This document shows positions 12,301 to 24,300 of a DNA stretch of 64,000 nt, piece by piece (within the stretch, counting starts at the first letter, position 1; each line of letters opens with the position of its first letter). Source of the stretch: Zingiber officinale (lineage: Eukaryota > Streptophyta > Magnoliopsida > Zingiberales > Zingiberaceae). The notes beneath the pieces are model-generated. The model saw only the letters and a program-made list of their open reading frames with translations, made no database searches and was not told the origin of the DNA. Made by a program: the position numbers and the translations under genes. Where the stretch lies: the NCBI RefSeq assembly GCF_018446385.1, contig NC_055991.1:97695712-97759711 (forward strand). The letters run 5' to 3'.

Positions 12301-15300
12301 ACTTAGTTAAATTTACTTCCAATTTGGGATATGTATACATTGGGCCTTCAGTTTTATATGTAATGAAACGAAAGGAAAAAGATAGTGTACTGGGTTCGGG
12401 GGTGTCGTGAGCAGCGACGGTGGCAGTGTGGTGTGCACAGTTCGTGAGACTTAGCTAGGGACTGCTATAGTGGGATTTCCTGCTTTGGTGCATGGGTTTG
12501 TGGATGGAAGCTTGGTGCAAAGCGCTGGGTCATGGAAAGGGCTGATCAATAAGTTGCTCTGTCACTAGTGGACGCTGATGCATCCACATAAGGCTCAATT
12601 GGCAATGAGGTTGCAAAAATGTGTTGCACGTATGATGTCAGTGAAGTCGAGAGGTTGGGAGAAGCAGTGGGGTGGCTTAACTTGTGGGGCACTACAAATA
12701 AGGGTGCAAGTGATGTGAATGTGAGGAGGGAGGTTGACCTTGAGCTTGAGGCCAATTAGTAGTGGGCATGCAGACGATTGGCAGAGGACTTTATTTGGCC
12801 AGGATGATGGTGCGAAGGGCTTTGAGAGGTAGGGAAGATAAATCTTTTCTCTACTCGACTTCTGTGGCTCAGGAACTTCTAATGAGGATGTGAGATCGAT
12901 TGAGGGGTAGTATCCACACGAACTCAGCTTAGATGAAGAAATTGCAAGGAAATAAAACAAGTGCTAGAGGGAATTGGGAAACTCATATGGATACCAAATT
13001 AGGAATTCAATTTCGATACCAATTGATGCAACATAAAAGGTCACTTTGCAAAACTCATCAAAAAGGAAAAGATCATTAATCGAATAATAAATACATACAT
13101 GAGATGCTAAACCTTTTTTTGAACTGAAAAATGACTTTAATTCTTTGTGGAAAGAAATATAATAAACTATAAATTTTTACTCAATTTAGACAACTTTGAA
13201 ATTTTAAATGATTTTAAATATGAATTTCAACTGTGTAACATGTAATACGAATTTATCTATATACATACATATGCATATTATAAAAACCTTAGTGGTTTGA
13301 TTTAGTTTTAGTGTTTTTATAGGCTTAAATAATTTTTTTTACCTACTTTACAAATTGAAACCAAATTGATAAACTAACAAATTGAATTTCAATGATCTTG
13401 GATTATTAGTTTTGGATTACTGCTAGAGTTAAGGGGTATCTTATACATAGTTGATTTGGAAGTCATTTTACCTCACCCATATGTGAGCTACATTTGCAAC
13501 CCTCTACCCTTCCAACAAGTCCCCTTTTGCCCTTTGTCACTTGTGAGCCCTGTTGATCTTGTTCATGTGGCCTCCATCATCCATCCTTGTATGTGGGCAT
13601 AGTTTTGCATTTTGCCCTTGTTGATGATCCCTCCTCCCTCCATATTGATTGGTGAACCCCTCCCTCTGTATTCAATGGTTTTTTTAAAATTTTTTTGCAA
13701 ACAAAGAATGTATATTTGTATACATAAAATTTCTACTCAAATTCAACTATGTTGCAATCTTTGGAAAGATGAGAAAGCATTTATTGTAGGGAAGAGATGC
13801 AAATGTCTGATATTTGAATTGTTTTAAAGTACATACTTGGTAATGAGTTAAGGATTTTTGGTGCCGATTAATCCATTTTTGATGGAGCCCCTTTCTTGTT
13901 TAGGCATCTGAATTTGTCTGATCACGGTCACGATTCATCTTCTTTCCCGCAAATGAGGAATAGTACCTGACTAGTGAAACTAATATCCATAATTATTGCA
14001 GATGTTTTAGAAGTGAGTGTTTTATTGGAGTGGGCTTGGAAAGTGGGAGAGTGCGAAAACTTGGCAAAGGAATTAAGTTTCACCTAATAAAATTCTGATC
14101 ATCAGTAGTGCAGTAAGTTTTATAAAGGTTCAGTATGGCAATATATGCTGCCTTGCTCTCCTAATTAACAGTCTTCTAGACGTTATCTACAAACAGATCT
14201 TGGAATTCCGAGTGCTCCATATTTGCTTGACTTTTGCTTTGTAATTCACACGTCACCAGATCAGACCCATATTTTACTTTAATGTACATAAGAACTGGTA
14301 CGTTCTTCAAAACCTTGTGTTTAGCAAGCTTTTGATTGATAATTGGTGACCTTTAAAATTGCAATATATTGTCAACTTGCATTTCATGTTAGCTTCTAAT
14401 TGGCATTTTTAAATGCACCCTGTTTTAGCATGAGATGACTTGTGCTTTCTGTGCAGTGGATGGTTGATGAAAAGGAACTCAAAGTAATTCATTACACCCT
14501 GGGGCCCCTGAAGCCCTGGGACTGGTGGACAGCTTGGCTTCTGAAACCAGTTGATGTGTGGCAGGTGATTGCCCTTATAGCTTTTTTTATTTTCTGTGAA
14601 TTTCTTTGTAACTTTTCCCTTAGGATCAGAGTGCTTTCTATTGGACTTCATTTTCTGACATAATTGTGCGACTGGTTCATGCTAATTAGAAACCTAACTT
14701 ACATTGTGTCACGCCCCGAGGAAGTCCCTGTTCGAAGAAATTTCGGCAGCACCTCCCCTGTACGGGTGACAATCTGAAGCATTCCTACAGACATAATATA
14801 CATCAGCCACATGCGGCTGGAATATATACACAACCACGCAGTTAATAATCTCAGCCTACACGGCTGGACAAGTATAACAACAACCACGCAGTTATATATA
14901 TTTTAAACAGCCCACTCGGCTGAAATCAAAACCAATACAGCTGAAAAACATAAAATACTAGCCCATACAAAACCAAATAAATCACTGCTAGCCGGCTAGG
15001 CTTACACCACACAACAATATAACAATTCCAGAAATAAAATCGGAACACAAAGCTAAATACACCAATTATAAATACCGAAGTAAAAGTACATAAACGCGTA
15101 GACATATCTTCTGATGTGATGTAGGGACCGGCAGCCAGGATGCTCCAAGCGACACCATAAATAACCTGGTACCTGAAAAAGATAGTGTCAACGGGGGTGA
15201 GTTCAACAACTCAGCGAATACCAATGGACATGAGTAGTAAGATATATCTAACAGCAACAAACATGGAATACAGCTTCCTAATCATATATAGGGAATATGT

Positions 15301-18300
15301 AAAACTGAAAAATAATTGAGGAAGCTGTACTCACCGGGAACTCCTATCCAGACAAAAGGGTCGTCAAACCGAAAGTGCCCTAAATCCTGTATGCATGTCA
15401 AACATATGCATCCAACCAAATGCAGCAAATAAATGCGACAAGCACAATCACAAGAAATAAATGCATCAATGCATATGATGCCAATGATGTGTCCTGGTCA
15501 CCCCTGACGCCAGTCAACCATAGGGCTGTGACAACCGTGCACTCTGTCGTCGCTGCTCCTGATGAGTGACCGAGTGGACGGGATGCTGTCGGAGTACACC
15601 TATCCTCCTACCCCAAATCATAAATGGGGGAGCGCAATGCTCTCAACTCCCGGTACACGATGACGGGGAGGAATCCCTGCCGGCTAACACGTTTTGTCAC
15701 ACTACCCATGAGCGGACCAACGTAGCCAAACAAAGTCCCTGCTGCAACACACACTACCTGAATCGACCACTAACCCATGAGTGGTGGTGTGTGCAGATCC
15801 ATGTAACTGGCGATGTGCTCAACAATAATGGAGTCGACTATCGCACAGCATGCAATCATGATGCATGACACTAAGCATGACAATATCCTTATCAGCATAG
15901 AAAAATCCATATATATATAATATGGATACCACAGTATCAGTAAGTCAAATCCACGGATCTAGGGTATACTGGTCCTCTATGGTATAACAACCTAGATCCT
16001 ATACATATCCCCCTCCATAACATATGTACCAACAATATGCACAGATCAAAGAAAAATGTTCTAGGTACACAAATCAGATATGATATACAAATAGAGGTAC
16101 ACAAGCCAGGTATGGTATAAAAACCTAGGTATCAGATAATCTAGATACACATGCCAGAAAATAAAATCTAGAACCTAATCCTAACCTCAGTAAGGTATGG
16201 TATGTCACTTACTCTAGGAACTAAGGTACCCATGGCAATAATCATGAAACGTAAACATGGATACATAACAAACGGCCAACAGATCATGCTATGAGTATCA
16301 AACTGTGACATACCAAAGCAAACATGATCATTGCTTGCAGCTATAAAATACTATGCATATCCAATAGACAATATCATAAAGATAAGTCAAGAGGTACCCG
16401 CCTTCCGATGTAGATCGAGCTAATCAACCTCTATGTCGAAGTGCTCGTCCTGAATCCGAATCCTGTAATAAATCATATGGTTTAGCTAAGTTTTATTGTA
16501 AACCAAAATAGCTAAACCCAATTCTTCATTTACCCGGAACCCTAATTATTCCATCATTCGATATGATCTATATTAGTATCCGATTCAAGTCCAAATTCCC
16601 AGTAGCAAGACTTAGATCATAACATAATTTAGGTAATCAATGCTTACCCTATCCTCAAGTTTATCCAAAAATCTCCCACCATACTGCAACCACCCTATCA
16701 ATAAGCACTTCTTGATCAATTTGGCAAGAATTCAAAATGCTAAAATACTATGAATCAGATCTAGGCCCCATATAGAGATCAAATGAATACCATCGTCAGA
16801 AATCAAATGGAAAACAGAACAGAGGCACAAATGCTCACCATGTTCTACTTATACTCGCATCCAAATCCTTGTCGATCTCCCTGCACGAACAATGTCGGGA
16901 GAAGAGGCACAAGCAAAACAGTGATCGGGTGATGTAGCAGAGTCCGGTAATAGGAGTTGCGACGTACATAAACGTTGTGACAGAAGATCAAGTCTAGGCT
17001 CGGGAAAAAGGAAACCTACAACCAGCCAGCACCTCTGTCAGCCTCCGATCATGTCCACCGTCAGAGGAGGAAGGGAGTCTTCGGCGTCGGTGATTGTGAA
17101 CCCAATCTAGGGCACGGAAGTCGGCTGTGATGGTCGGCTCTGGCAGCACAGAGGGAAGAAGGGAGAGCGTCGGCGGTGGTGCTGTGCAGAGATGCAGTAA
17201 AGAGGAAAAAAAAAACCGGCATCGGCAACTAGGGCTTGGCGTGGAGAAGGCCGACGTCGCGAGAGATGAGGGAGGAAGGAGGGTTCGGCCGGTGGTGGCT
17301 CTCACGCGGAATGAAGAAAAGAAATGGACAAGGAACCGTCGCGTGAGAGGAGAAGAAGGAGACGGTGATTTTTCGGCGCAGAGGAGGTTAGGGCACGGGG
17401 TACTGTTCGGCGGGGGAGAAAAGGGAAGCACGCGGAAGAAAGACAAGGGAAAAGAAAAATAAAAGGAAAAGAAAAATAAAACTTTTCCTCTCTTAAATGG
17501 GTAGCCTAAACAGGCTTTCCCGGGCCCCGTTTTTTTATCCCCGTAAACTCATTCATACTGTCTATGAAAAATTCCGGAAAAATTCCCAGAAATTTCAGAA
17601 AATTCCCTTATCATTATTCGTCATTTTATTCTCCCCCACTAATAAAAATTTGGCCCCCAAATTTCGTCATCTACCATCAGCAAGTACTAATAACAGGTAA
17701 AGAGTATAAATGCTGAACGGTAAATTAAATCACATACCTCAAGTGAAAAGATGGGGGTATCGAGCTTGGATCGTATCCTCGAGCTCCCAAGTAGCCTTCT
17801 TATCGGAAATGATGATATCATCGAACTTTAACCAGTCAGATTGTCTTGTTCCGCAACTGACGCTCTTTCCGTTTCCAGAATCCGTACCGGAATCTCCTCA
17901 TAAGTGACGTCAGGCTGAACGGAAACTGCGATATCTGTCAGCACATGTGTTGGGTCGGGTATGTATCTCCTCAGTATAGACACATGGAATACGTCATGAA
18001 CTCCTGCCAGGAACGGTGGTGGTGCCAATCGGTAAGCTACCGCTCCAATTCTTTCCGAGATCTGGAAAGGTCCAATGTATCGCGTAGCTAGCTTACCTCT
18101 GAAGCCAAAATCTCTTCACTCCTTTCGTGGGTGAAACTCACAGAAATACATGTCGCTAATAGAGAACTCCAAGGGTCTGAGTCTCCGATCAACATAACAC
18201 TTCTGGCGATCCTGCGCCTCTAACATTCTCCATCTGATAATACGGACCAACTCTTCGTTCTGCTGAGCTCTATGAGGTCCCAACAACTGGGCCTCCCCAA

Positions 18301-21300
18301 CCTCAACTCAGAGGGTGGGTGTCCGACAATGCCTACCATACAACTATTCAACCGGTGCCCTTCGCATAATCGAATGAAAGCTGTTGTTGTAGGCCAACTC
18401 TACCACTGGCAAGTGGTCCTCCCAACTGCCTCCAAAATCCATAACACAAGATCTTCGCAAATCCTCTAGAGTCTGAATGGTCCGCTCCGACTGCCCATTT
18501 GTCTACAGATGGAAAACTGTATCGAATTGGAGCTGAGTGTCCAAGGCCTGCTACAGACTCTGCCAGAAACGAGACGTGAACCGGGGGTCTCTATTTGAAA
18601 TAATACTCAAAGGAACACCATGTAATCCGATGATCTCTCGGCAATACAGATCTGTCAATCGATCTAGAGAATCAGTCTTCCGGATCGCTAAGAAGTGCGC
18701 AGATTTGGTTAATCGATCGACCATTATCCAAATCGCGTCATAGCCTCGTCGTGTCCCAAGCAAAACCACCACAAAGTCCATGGTGATATGTTCTCATTTC
18801 CACTCGGGAATAGGAATCCTCTGTAGAAATCCGACAGGTCTCTGATGCTCAGCCCTCGCCTGCTGACAGAAAAGACATCTAGCTACAAAATCCGCAATGT
18901 CTTCCTTCATATCGTTCCACCAATAGGAACACCTCAAATCTTGGTACATACGGGTACCGCCTGGGTGGATAGCAAATCATGAGCGATGAGCCTCCTGAAG
19001 TAACTCCTCCCTGACCGGGTGAAATGGAGGTACGCATAAGCGACCTCGGAAATATATATCCACCGCTTCATCTCGGGTAAACTCGTCTGCTGCCCGGAAA
19101 CTATCCGACTGCAAATAAATTGCAAATACTGATCAGCAGCCTAGGGCTCTCGGATCCTCGTCCTGATCGACGACTAAGCAACCATGGTAACCAGAGTACC
19201 CTGCTCTGTCTGTCCTTACCCCTCAAGACCCAACTCGGAGAAACCTTGAATCAAGTCTGTGACCACAACTCGATGGCAAGCTAAAGTCCCTCTGGACTTC
19301 CTGCTAAGTGCATCGGCAACCACATTAGCTCCCCCTGGGTGATAGCTAATGGTACAATCATAATCCTTCAGGAACTCCATCCATCTCCTCTGTTGGAGAT
19401 TAAGTTCCTTCCAAGTAAACAAATATTTGAGACTCTTATGGTCAGTGAGAATCTTAAATCTAACGCCATATAAATAATGTCGTCAAATCTTCATGGCAAA
19501 AATAATGGCGACTAGCTCCAAATCATGTACAGGGTAGTTCTTCTCATGCTCCTTCAACCGACGAAAAGCATAGGAGACTACTCTATCGTGCTGCATCAGA
19601 ACAGCGTTCAAACCCTGAATAGATGCGTCGGTGTAGAGGACATATTCGTCCTCTCCTGAAGGTAAAACCAAAACTGAAGCGGATGCTCCTGGAAGCTGGT
19701 CTCGCAATTCTCAGTCCAAGTGAACTTCACGCCTTTCCCGGTCAAGCGTGTAAGTGGCATAGCAACGCGTGGAAAACCCCCAACGAGCCTCCGGTAATAA
19801 CTAGCTCGACAAAAGTGAGTTGCGAGTTTCATTTATTGCCTATGACAACTCCCAATTGATAACAACCTCTATCTCCTGTGGAACCACGGTATACCCCTAT
19901 TGGTGACCGCGTGTCTCAAACATCTCACAGGACACTACCAAAATACGCACTACTGATCTTCACATATAGATGTTTCCGTCAAAACATCTCTAGAACTATG
20001 CGAAGATGGTGTACGTGACTCACTTCAGATCCGGAATAGATCACAACATCGTCAACAAGACAATGGAAATCGATCCAAACATCCTAGGGATACCCAAATC
20101 ATCGAGTCCATGCTAACATCTAGGGCACCGCAAGCCATAATGGTAAAACCAAGACACATAATGTCCGTATCACAGACATTCCTAACCATAAGATCCTCAA
20201 CAATAAATAGATCTGGTCACCAACAACATAAATCACCAAAGAATAGATCCTCCAGTGTGAGAGCAATGCTCCATCACACGAAATACCACATATGTGGGAG
20301 CAACGCTCTATCACAAATAATCCAAAATATGTATCTACAATAAACATGGGAGCAATGCTCCGCTACAAGCAATCCGCAATATGTGGGAATTCAGAATATG
20401 TGGAAGCTACGCTCTACTACAAACGATCCATAACATGTGGGAGCTACGCTCTACCACAACAATACATAAGTGCCCAAAGTACCTAACTATCTAGCTAGGG
20501 ACTGCACGAGATCTCTCTACCACAGATCACTGTGGGTAGCCTAGGGTATAATCCATCTAGTAAGCAAATCAAATCCATAGTCAACTCTATCATCCTCCTA
20601 GTGGGTCGGTCACCCACTAATGGGAGAATTAGTTGACAGGTTAAAACAATCAATATCATAATGTAGACATTTAACATTCTACATTTAACGTAGGTAGAAT
20701 CATCATGATGCTACCAACCATACATCTGACACACGTGCACACATAACATATGTATGATCGACATAATCCTCCAATTAGTACACACCAAAAATACTCACAC
20801 CATAGGTATAAATCACCGTGATACCTCCAACAATGTATACCGAACCCGTGTGCATATATCATCGTAGGTAAAATCAACAATACCTCTCAAACAACACTCA
20901 TATGACAAATATACACATATGCCAAGAGTATAATCAACATATACTTCCAATAAGGCATACTAAACCCAGGTGCATTCACAAATCACACATAATCAACAAG
21001 ATACCTCAGATACCACACCAACCACATATGTACATATCACAACACCGATGTAGTCGACAAGATACTTCCAACATGACATTCACACCCATGTGCACATACC
21101 ACGACACAGATTTAAATCGATAAGATACCTCCAATATGTCAATCAGGCACGTACAGCTAACTAAATAGCTATAATCCTCAAGGAACCTACAATAACCATA
21201 TCTAGATGGGAATACCCACACTATCTACAAATGAACTATCCATCATAGCACTCCTTCAACTCATAACAATCATATGTACACGAAACAAAGATAGGAATAA

Positions 21301-24300
21301 TCAACATATTTGACCCAATCAACCTGACATTTCGAAACGGCAGGGTCACCTTCTAAGTTATCCAACTAGATCCATACCGTCTAAAATTAAAGTATCCATA
21401 GAATATGATACATCGATCCTCTATAGACTGACCAAAATCGACAATGATATACGATCAACTCAATCTTTTCCACGTCAGTACAAAACATATATTCAAATGT
21501 GCTCTAGATACCTTTCTAACCACAAACAACCCAAAGATTCAGATCGGACCAATAAAGCTAAATCGGTCATCTATTAACTAATCAAGAATACCTTAATCCT
21601 CCCTAAGCTACTAAGGTATATCAATCTACGACTACCCAAGTCGACAAGCGTAAGTCAGTATTCCACTGACCAATCTAACAAGAGTAAATCAGTTATCTAC
21701 TGATGTAATTAATTAAAATAAAATGGTATACTACTGGCTAGGTCAACATGAAGTTATATATACTATCCACTACCCAGCTAATACTAACAGAGGCTGGTAT
21801 ATGCCTCAATATGCTAATCAACTAGTAGTAATAGAAGCTAATACTACTAATGGTATGATATGAAAAATCAGCAGAGACTATATTCCTTAATCTCTATTAA
21901 GGTTGATCAAGATCAGTGGCTAACCCATCACATATAATATGTACTACAACAACCAGACAGGTACTAAATAAAAAAAATGCTAATACATGTCATAACTATC
22001 ATGGTCAACTTTGCATACACTAACTAAATAGTAGGATAACAGTATACCAACATACCTCCTATAGCTTGGAGATGTCCTGCTGCTGTCAGGTCCCAAAACC
22101 CGAAAAGTCACATCGAGAAGACCAAAATACAAAATCCGAAACACCGGGAAAAATAAGACTCGTAAGCCGATCTCTGATACCAAATAAATTGGTATCAGAT
22201 AAATCTCGAAAATCCAGAACACATAGCAAGTATCGTAACCTTGCTCTGATACCACTAAATTTGTCACGCCCCGAGGAAGTCCCTGTCCGAAGAAATTTCG
22301 GCAGCACCTCCCCTGTACGGGTGACAATCTGAAGCATTCTTACCGACATAATATACATCAGCCACATGCGGCTGGAATATATACACAACCACGCAGTTAA
22401 TAATCTCAGCCTACACGGCTGGACAAGTATAACAACAACCACGCAGTTATATATATTTTAAACAGCCCACTCGGCTGAAATCAAAACCAATACAGCTGAA
22501 AAACATAAAATACTAGCCCATACAAAACCAAATAAATCACTGCTAGCCGGCTAGGCTTACACCACACAACAATATAACAATTCCAGAAATAAAATCGGAA
22601 CACAAAGCTAAATACACCAATTATAAATACCGAAGTAAAAGTACATAAACGCGTAGACATATCTTCTGATGTGATGTAGGGACCGGCAGCCAGGATGCTC
22701 CAAGCGACACCATAAATAACCTGGTACCTGAAAAAGATAGTGTCAACGGGGGTGAGTTCAACAACTCAGCGAATACCAATGGACATGAGTAGTAAGATAT
22801 ATCTAACAGCAACAAACATGGAATACAGCTTCCTAATCATATATAGGGAATATGTAAAACTGAAAAATAATTGAGGAAGCTGTACTCACCGGGAACTCCT
22901 ATCCAGACAAAAGGGTCGTCAAACCGAAAGTGCCCTAAATCCTGTATGCATGTCAAACATATGCATCCAACCAAATGCAGCAAATAAATGCGACAAGCAC
23001 AATCACAAGAAATAAATGCATCAATGCATATGATGCCAATGATGTGTCCTGGTCACCCCTGACGCCAGTCAGTCATCTCACACACAAATGGCGAGACCGA
23101 GTGGGTAGGGCTGTGACAACCGTGCACTCTGTCGTCGCTGCTCCTGATGAGTGACCGAGTGGACGGGATGCTGTCGGAGTACACCTATCCTCCTACCCCA
23201 AATCATAAATGGGGGAGCGCAATGCTCTCAACTCCCGGTACACGATGACGGGGAGGAATCCCTGCCGGCTAACACGTTTTGTCACACTACCCATGAGCGG
23301 ACCAACGTAGCCAAACAAAGTCCCTGCTGCAACACACACTACCTGAATCGACCACTAACCCATGAGTGGTGGTGTGTGCAGATCCATGTAACTGGCGATG
23401 TGCTCAACAATAATGGAGTCGACTATCGCACAGCATGCAATCATGATGCATGACACTAAGCATGGCAATATCCTTATCAGCATAGAAAAATCCATATATA
23501 TATAATATGGATACCACAGTATCAGTAAGTCAAATCCACGGATCTAGGGTATACTGGTCCTCTATGGTATAACAACCTAGATCCTATACATATCCCCCTC
23601 CATAACATATGTACCAACAATATGCACAGATCAAAGAAAAATGTTCTAGGTACACAAATCAGATATGATATACAAATAGAGGTACACAAGCCAGGTATGG
23701 TATAAAAACCTAGGTATCAGATAATCTAGATACACATGCCAGAAAATAAAATCTAGAACCTAATCCTAACCTCAGTAAGGTATGGTATGTCACTTACTCT
23801 AGGAACTAAGGTACCCATGGCAATAATCATGAAACGTAAACATGGATACATAACAAACGGCCAACAGATCATGCTATGAGTATCAAACTGTGACATACCA
23901 AAGCAAACATGATCATTGCTTGCAGCTATAAAATACTATGCATATCCAATAGACAATATCATAAAGATAAGTCAAGAGGTACCCGCCTTCCGATGTAGAT
24001 CGAGCTAATCAACCTCTATGTCGAAGTGCTCGTCCTGAATCCGAATCCTGTAATAAATCATATGGTTTAGCTAAGTTTTATTGTAAACCAAAATAGCTAA
24101 ACCCAATTCTTCATTTACCCGGAACCCTAATTATTCCATCATTCGATATGATCTATATTAGTATCCGATTCAAGTCCAAATTCCCAGTAGCAAGACTTAG
24201 ATCATAACATAATTTAGGTAATCAATGCTTACCCTATCCTCAAGTTTATCCAAAAATCTCCCACCATACTGCAGCCACCCTATCAATAAGCACTTCTTGA

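Larger units (their letters stand above)
7545..14456 (+). other. Intron 4 of IPUT1-like gene, transposon-filled
   Basis: A 6.9-kb intron. Besides the SINEs and repeats listed separately, about 9900-11900 looks like a decayed retrotransposon or LTR: it is compositionally distinct, and three diverged copies of a unit with CATCACAGGGACCA-like cores lie at about 10785-10975. No protein domain could be read there. Nothing recognisable is seen at 12300-14400 beyond anonymous AT-rich DNA. Confidence 0.5.

Noticed and set aside
16994..17446. 150-codon minus-strand frame repeated at 24579-25031
   Set aside because: Both copies are in the two LTRs of one recent element, so conservation is trivial; the product is Pro/Ser/Arg low complexity.
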